Shown here piece after piece: positions 56,472-64,000 of a DNA stretch of 64,000 bases (positions are counted from its first letter, which is position 1; every line of letters begins with the position of its first letter). Source of the stretch: Marinomonas arctica (GTDB lineage Bacteria; Pseudomonadota; Gammaproteobacteria; Pseudomonadales; Marinomonadaceae); assembly GCF_003259225.1 (NCBI RefSeq), contig NZ_QHJF01000006.1, positions 115,507 through 179,506 of the forward strand, written 5' to 3'. The notes below the pieces were generated by a model that searched no databases, had not been told where the DNA came from, and was given only the letters and a program-made list of their open reading frames with translations. Both the position numbers and the translations under genes were made by a program.

Positions 56472-59075
56472 TCAATCTTTCGCGCGTGGCTTGGCGTTAT
56501 TCTTTTTCGGCTTCTTTGGTTTCTTTGGTTTTTTCGGCTTTTTCACCGCTGACGCTGGCTTACCACTCGCAGCTGCAGCAGTAGACGATTTTTTCTGTCT
56601 AACACGTTTGCCTTTAGAAACTGGTGAACGACGCTTTTTCTTCGCTTTTCCGTCTGATTCTTTGCCTTCTTGTGCCGCTTTGCCCTCTTTGGACTTAGCG
56701 CTTTGAGCTTTATCGACAGACTTAGGCTTAGGGCGGCCACCCAGCTCAATAGGCGGTAACTGAGCTAGTTGCATTTCCAGCTCGGACATTTCATTACGTT
56801 CTACTTTTTTACGTGGTTGACGAGTGGTATTTTCATCCAAACTCAAATCAATTTTACGCTGTTCTAAATTGACACTCGCCACACGTACTTTCAAGGTGTC
56901 GCCAAGACGGAAAACTCGACCAGTGCGTTCACCGATAATCGCCTGATGCTCTATGTCATGAACAAAATAATCTTGTCCAAGCCCTGATATATGCACCAAA
57001 CCATCAACGAACAAACCTTGCAGTTCAACAAACAAACCAAACGACGTTACCGCCGTGACAACCCCCTCAAAGGGCTCACCCAAATGCTGTTCAACGTATT
57101 GGCATTTCAGCCAAGCCTCTACGTCACGAGTAGCCTCATCGGCACGACGCTCGGTCAGAGAACAAGATTCACCTAAGCTGTCCATATCGGCATCGGTATA
57201 GCCATAAATTTTACGCGCTTTAATTTCTAAACTGCCCGCCACACGATGCGCCTGACGCACCGCGGGTCGACCTTCGCCACGAATCAAATACCGAATCGCA
57301 CGGTGCACCAACAAATCAGGATAACGACGAATAGGCGATGTAAAATGCGTATAAGCTTCATAATTCAGACCAAAGTGACCCAAATTATCCGGCTGATACA
57401 CGGCCTGTGACATAGAACGCAGCATCATAGTTTGAATACTGCGGGCGTCTGCACGGTCTTTTATCGCTTCCGATAACGCTGCGTAATCGGCCGGAGTCGG
57501 CTTGGTGCCACCGGTTAACTCCAATCCCAGCAAACCCAAATAAGTACGAAGGGTCAACAAACGATCGTCTTTTGGCCCTTCATGAACACGATACAAGGCA
57601 GGCAGATTGGCTTTCATAAGAAGCTCAGCGGTCGCCACGTTGGCACACAACATACACTCTTCAATCAGTTTGTGTGCATCATTACGTTCGACCGGAATAA
57701 TGTGCTCAATCTTCGAGTTTTCATCGAACACCATGCGCGTTTCAACGGTATCAAACTCCATCGCACCGCGTTCATCACGAGCACTTCTCAGTGTTTGGTA
57801 CAAACCATTTAAATCATCAATATGCGACACAATAGACGCGTAACGCTCACGCAATTCAATGCCTTGTTCTTCTGGCTCAGCAGCGATCATTTTCGCCACT
57901 TTTGAATAGGTCAAACGGGCATGGGAACGAATCACACCTTCATAAAATTTGTAGCCGCGCATCTTGCCTTTGGTGGTTAACGAAATCTCTGCCACCATGA
58001 CCAAACGATCTACATCAGGGTTTAAAGAGCACAAACCATTCGACAATACCTCTGGCAGCATAGGAATAACGCGACCAGGGAAATACACAGAGTTACCGCG
58101 CACAATCGCTTCTTCATCTAAAGCAGTGTCTTTCTTCACATAATGAGACACATCGGCAATCGCCACGAACAGCTTCCAACCACCCGGTGTTTTTTCACAA
58201 TACACAGCATCATCAAAGTCACGAGCGTCTTCACCATCGATCGTCACAAAAGGCGTATCGCGCAAATCAATACGATGCGCTTTATCTTCTTCTGCCACTT
58301 CGGTGCTTAAATTCTTGATTTGTTTTTCAACCGCAGCGGGCCATTCATGAGGGATCTCATAACGGTGCATAGCCACTTCGATTTCAACACCTGGCGCCAT
58401 AAAGTCGCCAAGCACTTTTTTTACTAGACCTTGAGCTGGCTTACCACGTTCCGCATAGGAGACGATTTCAGCCAACACATATTGCCCGTGTTTCGGCGAC
58501 AAACCGGAATCGGTAGTAATCAAGATATCTTGGGCGATACGAGGATTTTCTGGCGTAACGAAAGCCGCACTGCTGCCGTCGCGATGGGTTTCTTGATAAA
58601 AACGCCCTACTAACTGGCTGTGCTTGCGTTCTATAACTTCAACCACGACACCATCTAAGCGACCTTTAACGCTGCGACCAGACAGTCGCACTTTTACTTT
58701 ATCGCCGTCCATCACATTTTGCATTTGACGGGCCGATAGAAAAATATCGTCATCACTCTGACGCAACAAGAAGCCATGGCCTTCTTTATTACCTTGAACG
58801 TAACCCTCAATTAGATCACTTTCTAAAATCGGCGAGTATTCGTCATTTTGATTGCTGGTCATTTGATTGTCTCGGCACATGGCGATGAGACGACGACGGA
58901 GGGCTTCAATTTCGTCTTCGCCAGTCAGCGAAAACTCTTTGCATAACTCTAAATGCCCCATGCTTTTATTCTGGGTGGCAAGAAATTCTAAAATGAATTC
59001 GCGGCTTGGTACGGGGTTATCGTACTTAGACGCTTCTCGCTGCATATGTGGATCGTTAATTTTATTATTACTCAA
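56472..59075 (-). CDS. rnr: Ribonuclease R
   Basis: 3'-to-5' exoribonuclease of 867 residues that degrades structured RNA. I set the start at a TTG (59075): AAGGA lies ten bases upstream, and the resulting SNNKINDPHMQREASKYDNPVPSREFIL lines up with the E. coli N terminus; the ATG at 59045 lacks a site. Domains in order: winged-helix region, two cold-shock-like domains, RNB catalytic domain with DGEDARDFDDAVY, S1 domain (FEGVVTAVTSFGLFVEL), and a Lys-rich tail ending in repeats of KKP. The gene has the usual size (about 813 in E. coli), with a longer tail. Confidence 0.93.
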   Translation of the reverse strand: MSNNKINDPHMQREASKYDNPVPSREFILEFLATQNKSMGHLELCKEFSLTGEDEIEALRRRLIAMCRDNQMTSNQNDEYSPILESDLIEGYVQGNKEGHGFLLRQSDDDIFLSARQMQNVMDGDKVKVRLSGRSVKGRLDGVVVEVIERKHSQLVGRFYQETHRDGSSAAFVTPENPRIAQDILITTDSGLSPKHGQYVLAEIVSYAERGKPAQGLVKKVLGDFMAPGVEIEVAMHRYEIPHEWPAAVEKQIKNLSTEVAEEDKAHRIDLRDTPFVTIDGEDARDFDDAVYCEKTPGGWKLFVAIADVSHYVKKDTALDEEAIVRGNSVYFPGRVIPMLPEVLSNGLCSLNPDVDRLVMVAEISLTTKGKMRGYKFYEGVIRSHARLTYSKVAKMIAAEPEEQGIELRERYASIVSHIDDLNGLYQTLRSARDERGAMEFDTVETRMVFDENSKIEHIIPVERNDAHKLIEECMLCANVATAELLMKANLPALYRVHEGPKDDRLLTLRTYLGLLGLELTGGTKPTPADYAALSEAIKDRADARSIQTMMLRSMSQAVYQPDNLGHFGLNYEAYTHFTSPIRRYPDLLVHRAIRYLIRGEGRPAVRQAHRVAGSLEIKARKIYGYTDADMDSLGESCSLTERRADEATRDVEAWLKCQYVEQHLGEPFEGVVTAVTSFGLFVELQGLFVDGLVHISGLGQDYFVHDIEHQAIIGERTGRVFRLGDTLKVRVASVNLEQRKIDLSLDENTTRQPRKKVERNEMSELEMQLAQLPPIELGGRPKPKSVDKAQSAKSKEGKAAQEGKESDGKAKKKRRSPVSKGKRVRQKKSSTAAAASGKPASAVKKPKKPKKPKKPKKNNAKPRAKD

Positions 59076-59455
59076 TGTATTTTTATCCTTGGTTTTATCA
59101 ATAAGACGCCCTTTTATAAAATAGAAATATGAACATCTCACTATTCAGAGCATTTGTCGTACTTAGCTATCAACTCTAGCCTGCCACTGACGCGCTCAAT
59201 TAATGGTCATTATAGAGTATATTCACCAAATACTCTTCAAGTTCGCGCAGCTCTTAGCATTATCTGCACACTCTATCGGGATAAATTTGGTAATAACACA
59301 ACAAACCTGTCTTATAACTCGTTATTGGAGTATTTTTTTCCACTGTTCCTTAAGTCATTTTCGACTAAACGAAATATTTTGATGAATTATTTGTCTAAAT
59401 TTCAAGCAAAAACCATGGACCCATCGAATTATTCGATCACTTCATGGCGCTTTTC
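59076..59455. other. Intergenic region upstream of rnr, downstream of ppsR
   Basis: 380 bases, AT-rich. The left part holds the rnr ribosome site and probable promoter. At its right end is the ppsR terminator. No gene-like frame is supported; the frame 59154-59468 has no ribosome site or family match. Confidence 0.5.
59413..59447 (-). terminator. Terminator after ppsR
   Basis: Nested hairpin: outer arms CCATG/CATGG, inner palindrome ATCGAAT-T-ATTCGAT (59423-59437). On the minus strand it is followed by TTTTTGC, fitting a Rho-independent terminator nine bases past the ppsR stop. Confidence 0.65.
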
Positions 59456-60259
59456 TTACTGCCTATGACGCACCAAATTCATCTCCGCCATGACTTTGGT
59501 GGAAATTTCTTCCACAGAGAGTTTGGTCGAATTCAAAAAAGGAATGCGCTCTTGTCGATACAAGGACTCCACTTCATCCACTTCGTAGCGACATTGGCGA
59601 GCGGAAGCGTATTTACTCGCGGCCATCCGACCTGTACGAATTTCATGCAAACGCTGGGCGTCTATGGTCAAACCAAACAGCTTTTTCTTATGATCCTTTA
59701 ACACCTTAGGCAAACCTGGCGTGGAAAAATCATCTTCAGTAATGGGATAATTTGCCGCCTTGATACCGTACTGCATCGCCAAGTACAAACTGGTTGGCGT
59801 TTTTCCTGAACGCGATACACCCAACAAAATAATATCGGCTTCAGCAAAATTCTTCACCGACGCGCCATCGTCATTGGCCAGCGCATAGTTGATCGCGTCT
59901 ATCCGAGCATCATAAACGCCCTCTTTCATACCATGGGCTTTTTGCGCTGTTGGCTGCGCTTTCACGCCCAAAGCTTGCTCAATCGGTGACAACAAATCCC
60001 CAAATAAGTTATAACAATGACAATCACACGAATCGATAATATCGCGGATAGCCGCATCGGAAATGGTATAAAACACTAGCAAGGCAATGCCTTGTTGCAT
60101 TTCCATATTAATTTGTTGCTTCAAGCCTTCCGCCTGATCTTTGGTAGCCAAAAAAGGCACACTTTTGGTTTCTACCGCCACATCAAAAAATGACAACATG
60201 GCCGATCCAAACACCTCTGCGGTGATCGCGGTCCCATCTGATACAAAGTACACTTTCAT
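59456..60259 (-). CDS. ppsR: PEP synthase regulatory protein (bifunctional kinase/pyrophosphorylase)
   Basis: DUF299-family enzyme of 267 residues that inactivates PEP synthase by ADP-dependent phosphorylation and reactivates it by phosphate-dependent dephosphorylation. N terminus MKVYFVSDGTAITAEVFG and the nucleotide-binding GVSRSGKTPTSLYLA, followed by YGIKAANYP, are diagnostic. The start at 60259 has GGGA eight bases upstream; ATG 60274 lacks a site. It is divergent from ppsA, its target, across 239 bases. Confidence 0.93.
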   Translation of the reverse strand: MKVYFVSDGTAITAEVFGSAMLSFFDVAVETKSVPFLATKDQAEGLKQQINMEMQQGIALLVFYTISDAAIRDIIDSCDCHCYNLFGDLLSPIEQALGVKAQPTAQKAHGMKEGVYDARIDAINYALANDDGASVKNFAEADIILLGVSRSGKTPTSLYLAMQYGIKAANYPITEDDFSTPGLPKVLKDHKKKLFGLTIDAQRLHEIRTGRMAASKYASARQCRYEVDEVESLYRQERIPFLNSTKLSVEEISTKVMAEMNLVRHRQ

Positions 60260-60498
60260 GCGTTTTTTTCCCATTTTTGTTGTTATCTAACAACATTAAT
60301 TTTTTCGATTGAAATAAAACAACATCGAATAATCGATTTTATTCAAAGCAACCAGCCTACATACAATGAACTCAGACTCAGCGCTTTGACAAGAGCCCAT
60401 AGCGATTTGATTAATGCCTGATGTCCGCTTGGCAACCCTGCCATATTTTGGCCAACCAGCCATATTCTTTTAATAAGAAAAAATAACTGGAGTCCCTT

Positions 60499-62895
60499 GT
60501 GAGCAAATTTATTAAGTGGTTTAAAGATCTTCATATGGAAGATGTCGGTGAAGTAGGCGGCAAAAACGCCTCTTTAGGTGAAATGATTTCCAACCTGACA
60601 GACCTAGGTATTCAAGTACCAAACGGTTTCGCAACTACTTCCTATGCTTATCAAAGCTTCATTACAGAAAGTGGCCTAAACGATAAAATCCATCGAGCAC
60701 TAGACGCATTGGACGTGGACGATGTTCATGCCCTTGCGGAAACAGGCGTACAAATTCGCCAATGGATTGAAGACGCCACGTTCTCAGCTGAGTTTGACCA
60801 AGAGATCGAAACGGCTTTCGCCATGCTTTGTGATGACAACGCAGACGATACCTCATTTGCTGTACGCTCTTCTGCCACAGCGGAAGATTTGCCGGATGCG
60901 TCTTTTGCTGGCCAACAAGAAACTTTCCTAAACGTGAAAGGCTTGGCAGACATCAAAGCCTCTATCAAACGCGTGTTTGCTTCTCTATTTAATGACCGCG
61001 CGATTTCCTACCGCGTACACCAAGGCTTTGAACACCAAGGCGTGTCTCTATCCGCTGGCATTCAAAAAATGGTACGCAGTGATATCGGTGCATCTGGTGT
61101 GCTATTCACCCTCGACACAGAATCAGGCTTTGACGAAGTCGTCTTCATCACCGCCGCTTACGGCCTTGGTGAAATGGTGGTGCAAGGCACCGTCAACCCA
61201 GACGAATACTACGTTCACAAGCCAACACTGGCAGCCAACCGCCCAGCGGTGGTTCGCAAAAGCCTAGGCAGCAAAGCGCAAAAAATGGAATACGCCGAAG
61301 CGGGCAGCGAAGAATTCGTTAAAATCGTTCCCGTTGCTTTGGATGACCAAAACCGTTTCGCCCTAACCAACGATGAAATTGAAGACCTTGCTCGCCAAGC
61401 GTGCATTATTGAAAAACACTACAAACGCCCTATGGACATCGAGTGGGCAAAAGACGGCATCGACGGCAAGATATACATTGTCCAAGCGCGTCCAGAAACC
61501 GTTCGTAGCCAAGCCAACGCGCAAAGCATGGAACGTTACAACCTAAAGAAAACCTCTCAAGTGATGATTACCGGCCGCGCCATTGGTCACAAAATTGGCA
61601 CCGGCGCGGTGAAAGTATTATCGTCCATTACTGAAATGGATCGCATTCAACCGGGTGACGTTCTGGTAACCGACATTACCGATCCAGATTGGGAACCCAT
61701 CATGAAGCGCGCTTCGGCGATTGTCACCAACCGCGGTGGTCGCACCTGTCACGCGGCGATTATTGCGCGTGAACTGGGCATTCCAGCCGTCGTTGGCTGT
61801 GGCGATGCCACAGAGGTATTAAAAGATGGTCAAATCGTCACCGTATCTTGCTCTCAAGGCGACATGGGCTTCGTCTACAAGGGTGAACTCCCATTCGACG
61901 TGATTACGTCTGAAGTGGGCAACATGCCTGAATTACCCGTAAAAATCATGATGAACGTAGGCAACCCAAACCGCGCCTTCGACTTCGCCATGCTACCAAA
62001 CGCCGGCATCGGCTTGGCGCGCTTAGAGTTCATTATCAACCGCATGATCGGCATTCACCCGAAGGCCTTATTGAATTACGCTGACATGACGCCAGCCTTG
62101 CAAGAAGAAATCAACCACCGCATCGCCGGCTACAACAGCCCTGTGGAATTCTACGTCGACAAATTGGTCGAAGGCGTTGCAACACTGGCGTGTTCTTTCT
62201 CTAAAAAGCCCGTGATTGTGCGCTTGTCCGACTTCAAATCAAACGAATACCACAATCTTGTTGGTGGTCCGTTGTTTGAACCAGACGAAGAAAACCCCAT
62301 GCTTGGCTTCCGTGGTGCGGCGCGTTACATCGACGACTCCTTCCGTGATTGCTTCGCCCTAGAATGTGAAGCCATCCGCCGCGTTCGTAACGACATGGGC
62401 TTCACCAACGTACAAATCATGATACCGTTTGTACGCACCTTAGAAGAAGCGCAACAAGTCACCGAACTGCTTGCCGAACAAGGCTTGGCTCGAGGTCAAA
62501 ACGGTCTGAAAGTCATCATGATGTGCGAACTGCCGTCTAACGCCCTACTGGCTGACGAGTTCCTTGAATTCTTCGACGGCTTCTCCATTGGCTCTAACGA
62601 CTTAACCCAGCTAACACTCGGACTTGACCGCGACTCAGGATTGATCGCCGACAAATTCGACGAACGCAACCCAGCGGTCAAAAAGCTACTCAAAATGGCC
62701 ATCACCGCTTGTCGCGAACAAGGTAAATACGTGGGAATCTGCGGCCAAGGCCCATCTGACCACGCCGACTTCGCCGACTGGCTCGTCGCGCAAGGCATCG
62801 AAAGCATGTCTCTTAACCCAGACACCGTCATCGAAACCTGGCTACACCTTGATGAAGTACTGAAAAACAACGAACTGAACCACAAAGCTATTTAA
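60499..62895 (+). CDS. ppsA: Phosphoenolpyruvate synthase
   Basis: PEP synthase of 798 residues, converting pyruvate and ATP to PEP for gluconeogenesis. The start is GTG with GGAG seven bases upstream. Visible: N-terminal ATP-grasp part ([29 protein letters not shown]), swivel His in [15 protein letters not shown] (about residue 418), and C-terminal PEP/pyruvate TIM barrel with [21 protein letters not shown] segment and CGQGPSD. It fits growth on acetate- or aromatic-derived carbon, as the catabolic island and kinase would demand. Confidence 0.94.
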   Translation: MSKFIKWFKDLHMEDVGEVGGKNASLGEMISNLTDLGIQVPNGFATTSYAYQSFITESGLNDKIHRALDALDVDDVHALAETGVQIRQWIEDATFSAEFDQEIETAFAMLCDDNADDTSFAVRSSATAEDLPDASFAGQQETFLNVKGLADIKASIKRVFASLFNDRAISYRVHQGFEHQGVSLSAGIQKMVRSDIGASGVLFTLDTESGFDEVVFITAAYGLGEMVVQGTVNPDEYYVHKPTLAANRPAVVRKSLGSKAQKMEYAEAGSEEFVKIVPVALDDQNRFALTNDEIEDLARQACIIEKHYKRPMDIEWAKDGIDGKIYIVQARPETVRSQANAQSMERYNLKKTSQVMITGRAIGHKIGTGAVKVLSSITEMDRIQPGDVLVTDITDPDWEPIMKRASAIVTNRGGRTCHAAIIARELGIPAVVGCGDATEVLKDGQIVTVSCSQGDMGFVYKGELPFDVITSEVGNMPELPVKIMMNVGNPNRAFDFAMLPNAGIGLARLEFIINRMIGIHPKALLNYADMTPALQEEINHRIAGYNSPVEFYVDKLVEGVATLACSFSKKPVIVRLSDFKSNEYHNLVGGPLFEPDEENPMLGFRGAARYIDDSFRDCFALECEAIRRVRNDMGFTNVQIMIPFVRTLEEAQQVTELLAEQGLARGQNGLKVIMMCELPSNALLADEFLEFFDGFSIGSNDLTQLTLGLDRDSGLIADKFDERNPAVKKLLKMAITACREQGKYVGICGQGPSDHADFADWLVAQGIESMSLNPDTVIETWLHLDEVLKNNELNHKAI

Positions 62896-62902
62896 AGAAA
62901 TC

Positions 62903-62986
62903 TTCCCGTTACGTCGCCGTAATACCAGACAGGGCGTAATGGGAAAACCGTCTGCGTTTGGTGCTGTATTACTTAATACAGCACCA
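62903..62986 (+). ncRNA. Structured ppsA 3' UTR (two strong hairpins)
   Basis: Two hairpins lie before the ppsA terminator: TTCCCGTTACG / CGTAATGGGAA (62903-62945, one G-U pair) and TGGTGCTGTATT-ACTT-AATACAGCACCA (62959-62986, 12-bp perfect stem). A further GTGAC/GTCAC pair follows. No gene is present. This could yield a stable 3' UTR-derived small RNA, but no own promoter is obvious. Confidence 0.45.
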
Positions 62987-63045
62987 GATCAGAATGCTGT
63001 GTAACAGCAGCGCGTGACCTTATCGTAGTCACTCCCTAGTTTGAT

Positions 63046-63069
63046 GCCCCGCCATGCGGGGCTTTTTTT
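63046..63069 (+). terminator. ppsA terminator
   Basis: GCCCCGC-CAT-GCGGGGC stem directly followed by seven T residues: a canonical Rho-independent terminator. Confidence 0.93.
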
Positions 63070-63080
63070 GGTTTCTTTGG

Positions 63081-63470
63081 TTCCGTTCAAACGCTTTGCA
63101 TTCCCAACCTTTATTCCGCTCTGCTGAGCGGGTAACTTTTGCCCGCTGTTAAATTCAAGAAAGTACAAAAGTAACCAAAAGGTCTCTTTAAGATCTTTAA
63201 TGCCTGACTTTCGTCAGAGGTGCATGGCTGTTCCCCTACGCTCGTTATATCGTAAGGCAAAGATTGTCTTTGCAGGCTGGAGAGAAGATATTTTTAACTG
63301 ACTCTGAAACGCCATAAAGTCGCGCAACTTCGTCGCGTCGAACTGACTTTATCTGTGATGCTGGTTTTTCGTAGGGCATCATGAGCGCAGCGACTATCTA
63401 ATCAAAAAAAAAGCCGCTGAAAGCGAAGCTTTCATTGTAGGTTGCGGCTTTAGTACGACGCGGAATTCAG
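63081..63470. repeat. Long structured repeat, copy 1
   Basis: First of two tandem copies, about 390 bases. It starts TTCCGTTCAAACGC and ends CGGAATTCAG. Blocks shared with copy 2 include ATTCCCAACCTTTATTCCGC, AAAAGTAACCAAAAGGTCTC and AAAGTCGCGCAACTTCGTCG; the spacers differ. Hairpins include CCGCTC-TGCT-GAGCGG and a nested stem AAGCCGC...GCGGCTT with inner GAAAGC-GAA-GCTTTC. No coding potential is supported. Confidence 0.85.
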
Positions 63471-63850
63471 TTTCCATTCAAACGCTTTGCATTCCCAACC
63501 TTTATTCCGCTCTGCTGAGCGGGTAACTTTTGCCCAGATCCGCAAAAGTAACCAAAAGGTCTCTTTAAGATCTTTAATGCCTGCCTTTCATCATAGGCAC
63601 ATAACTGTTCCCCTACGCTCGTTATATCGTAAGGCATAGATTGTTTATTCGGTGGGAGATAGCTCGTCAAACACTGACTCTGAAACGCCATAAAGTCGCG
63701 CAACTTCGTCGCGTCGAACTGACTTCATCAGTGATGTCGCTATTTCGTAGGGCGCGATGAGGGAGGCACGACCGCTTTTCCATAACAAAAAAGCCGTTGA
63801 AAGCGACGCTTTCACTGTAGGTCGCGGCTTCAGCCCGACACGGAATTCAG
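63471..63850. repeat. Long structured repeat, copy 2
   Basis: Second copy, about 380 bases, in direct tandem. The variable stretches (63535-63545, 63580-63600, 63640-63675, 63730-63790) diverge, while the blocks named for copy 1 and the nested terminal stem are kept. A third stub, TTCCGTTCAAACGC, is at 63852-63865, so unit boundaries are marked three times. The 78-codon minus frame 63467-63703 inside it is not supported as a gene. Confidence 0.85.
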
Positions 63851-63886
63851 CTTCCGTTCAAACGCAAAAGGTTAAGTTTACTAAGC

Positions 63887-63935
63887 ACCAAGTCCCTTCC
63901 CCTTTTGTCTTCAAGGGGAAGGCGGAGGATGGGGT
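63887..63935. repeat. GGGGAGG-type repeat, partial
   Basis: AGTCCCTTCCCCTTTTGTCTTC-type run pairing with AAGGGGAAGG and ending GGATGGGGTTA: a shorter relative of the element at 47803. The right-hand 65 bases of the window show nothing further. Confidence 0.6.
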
Positions 63936-64000
63936 TAATCTTTGGATCTTCAAGTATATTTGTTACTTATCAACGCTTCCTAGTTTGCAAACTGGGTTCC

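Noticed and set aside
59154..59468. 104-residue plus-strand protein between rnr and ppsR
   Set aside because: No ribosome site, biased composition and overlap with the ppsR terminator; probably a chance frame.
60275..60498. Cra/FruR operator in the ppsR/ppsA gap
   Set aside because: ATCGA-type inverted motifs are present (near 60324-60337), but they do not fit the Cra consensus well enough to call.
63467..63703. 78-residue protein on the minus strand
   Set aside because: It lies wholly in the structured repeat, has no ribosome site or family match, and is not conserved in copy 1.
63081..63850. CRISPR array or tandem gene duplication
   Set aside because: Units are about 385 bases, two copies only, without short repeats and spacers, and no stable open frame is shared.

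Overview
The window reads as a chromosome segment of a marine gammaproteobacterium of the Oceanospirillales type, most likely Marinomonas or a close relative. This is inferred from moderate GC, an rnr-rlmB pair, a ppsR/ppsA divergent pair, and Marinomonas-like intergenic repeats; no rRNA or tRNA gene is present to confirm it. I see no insertion sequence, prophage or CRISPR array.

Bases 1-2240 hold the 3' part of an acetate-type sodium:solute symporter and a small membrane protein. Bases 2378-36461 are an aromatic-catabolism island. Module A (2378-17462, minus strand, divergent LysR at 17674) has a DUF1302/DUF1329/YCF48/RND transport set, an MFS carrier, a flavin monooxygenase, an orphan Rieske ferredoxin, a VOC ring-cleavage dioxygenase, an alpha/beta C-C-type hydrolase, a cupin, an FAH hydrolase, an epimerase-like dehydrogenase and an SDR. 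Module B (18639-24221) pairs a secreted Cys-type arylsulfatase with its own radical-SAM maturase, followed by a flavin monooxygenase and a divergent AraC regulator. Module C (24476-32996, divergent LysR at 33155) has an outer-membrane protein, MFS carrier, carotenoid/lignostilbene-type oxygenase, GST, GlcG-like protein, MhpA-like hydroxylase, a second VOC dioxygenase and a second FAH hydrolase. A cyclase and a secreted MoaF/PAD-like protein follow (34129-35476). The whole looks like uptake, desulfation, side-chain or interphenyl cleavage, hydroxylation, ring fission and hydrolysis of a (possibly sulfated) plant-type phenolic. The substrate is inference; flavonoid or stilbene sulfates from seagrass or algae would fit.

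Bases 35805-51543 are mostly single housekeeping or accessory genes: bluB, a cysteine-desulfurase-like protein with a divergent AsnC regulator, acetyltransferases, a DNA glycosylase-family protein, slyD, a DOPA-dioxygenase-like protein, a 1155-residue SSS-PAS-histidine kinase-receiver hybrid of the CrbS/MxtR kind, TetR, rsuA, YitT, a mini signal peptidase, and a Fur-boxed pair of small genes facing a candidate Fur-regulated small RNA.

Bases 51809-59075 form a minus-strand run rnr-rlmB-cobT-cobS-cobC-TRIC channel-cobO. With bluB this makes and attaches the lower ligand of cobalamin. Bases 59456-62895 are ppsR and ppsA. The last 1.1 kb is a structured ppsA 3' UTR, a strong terminator, two tandem copies of a roughly 385-bp structured repeat, and a piece of a GGGGAGG-type repeat also found at 47803-47936.
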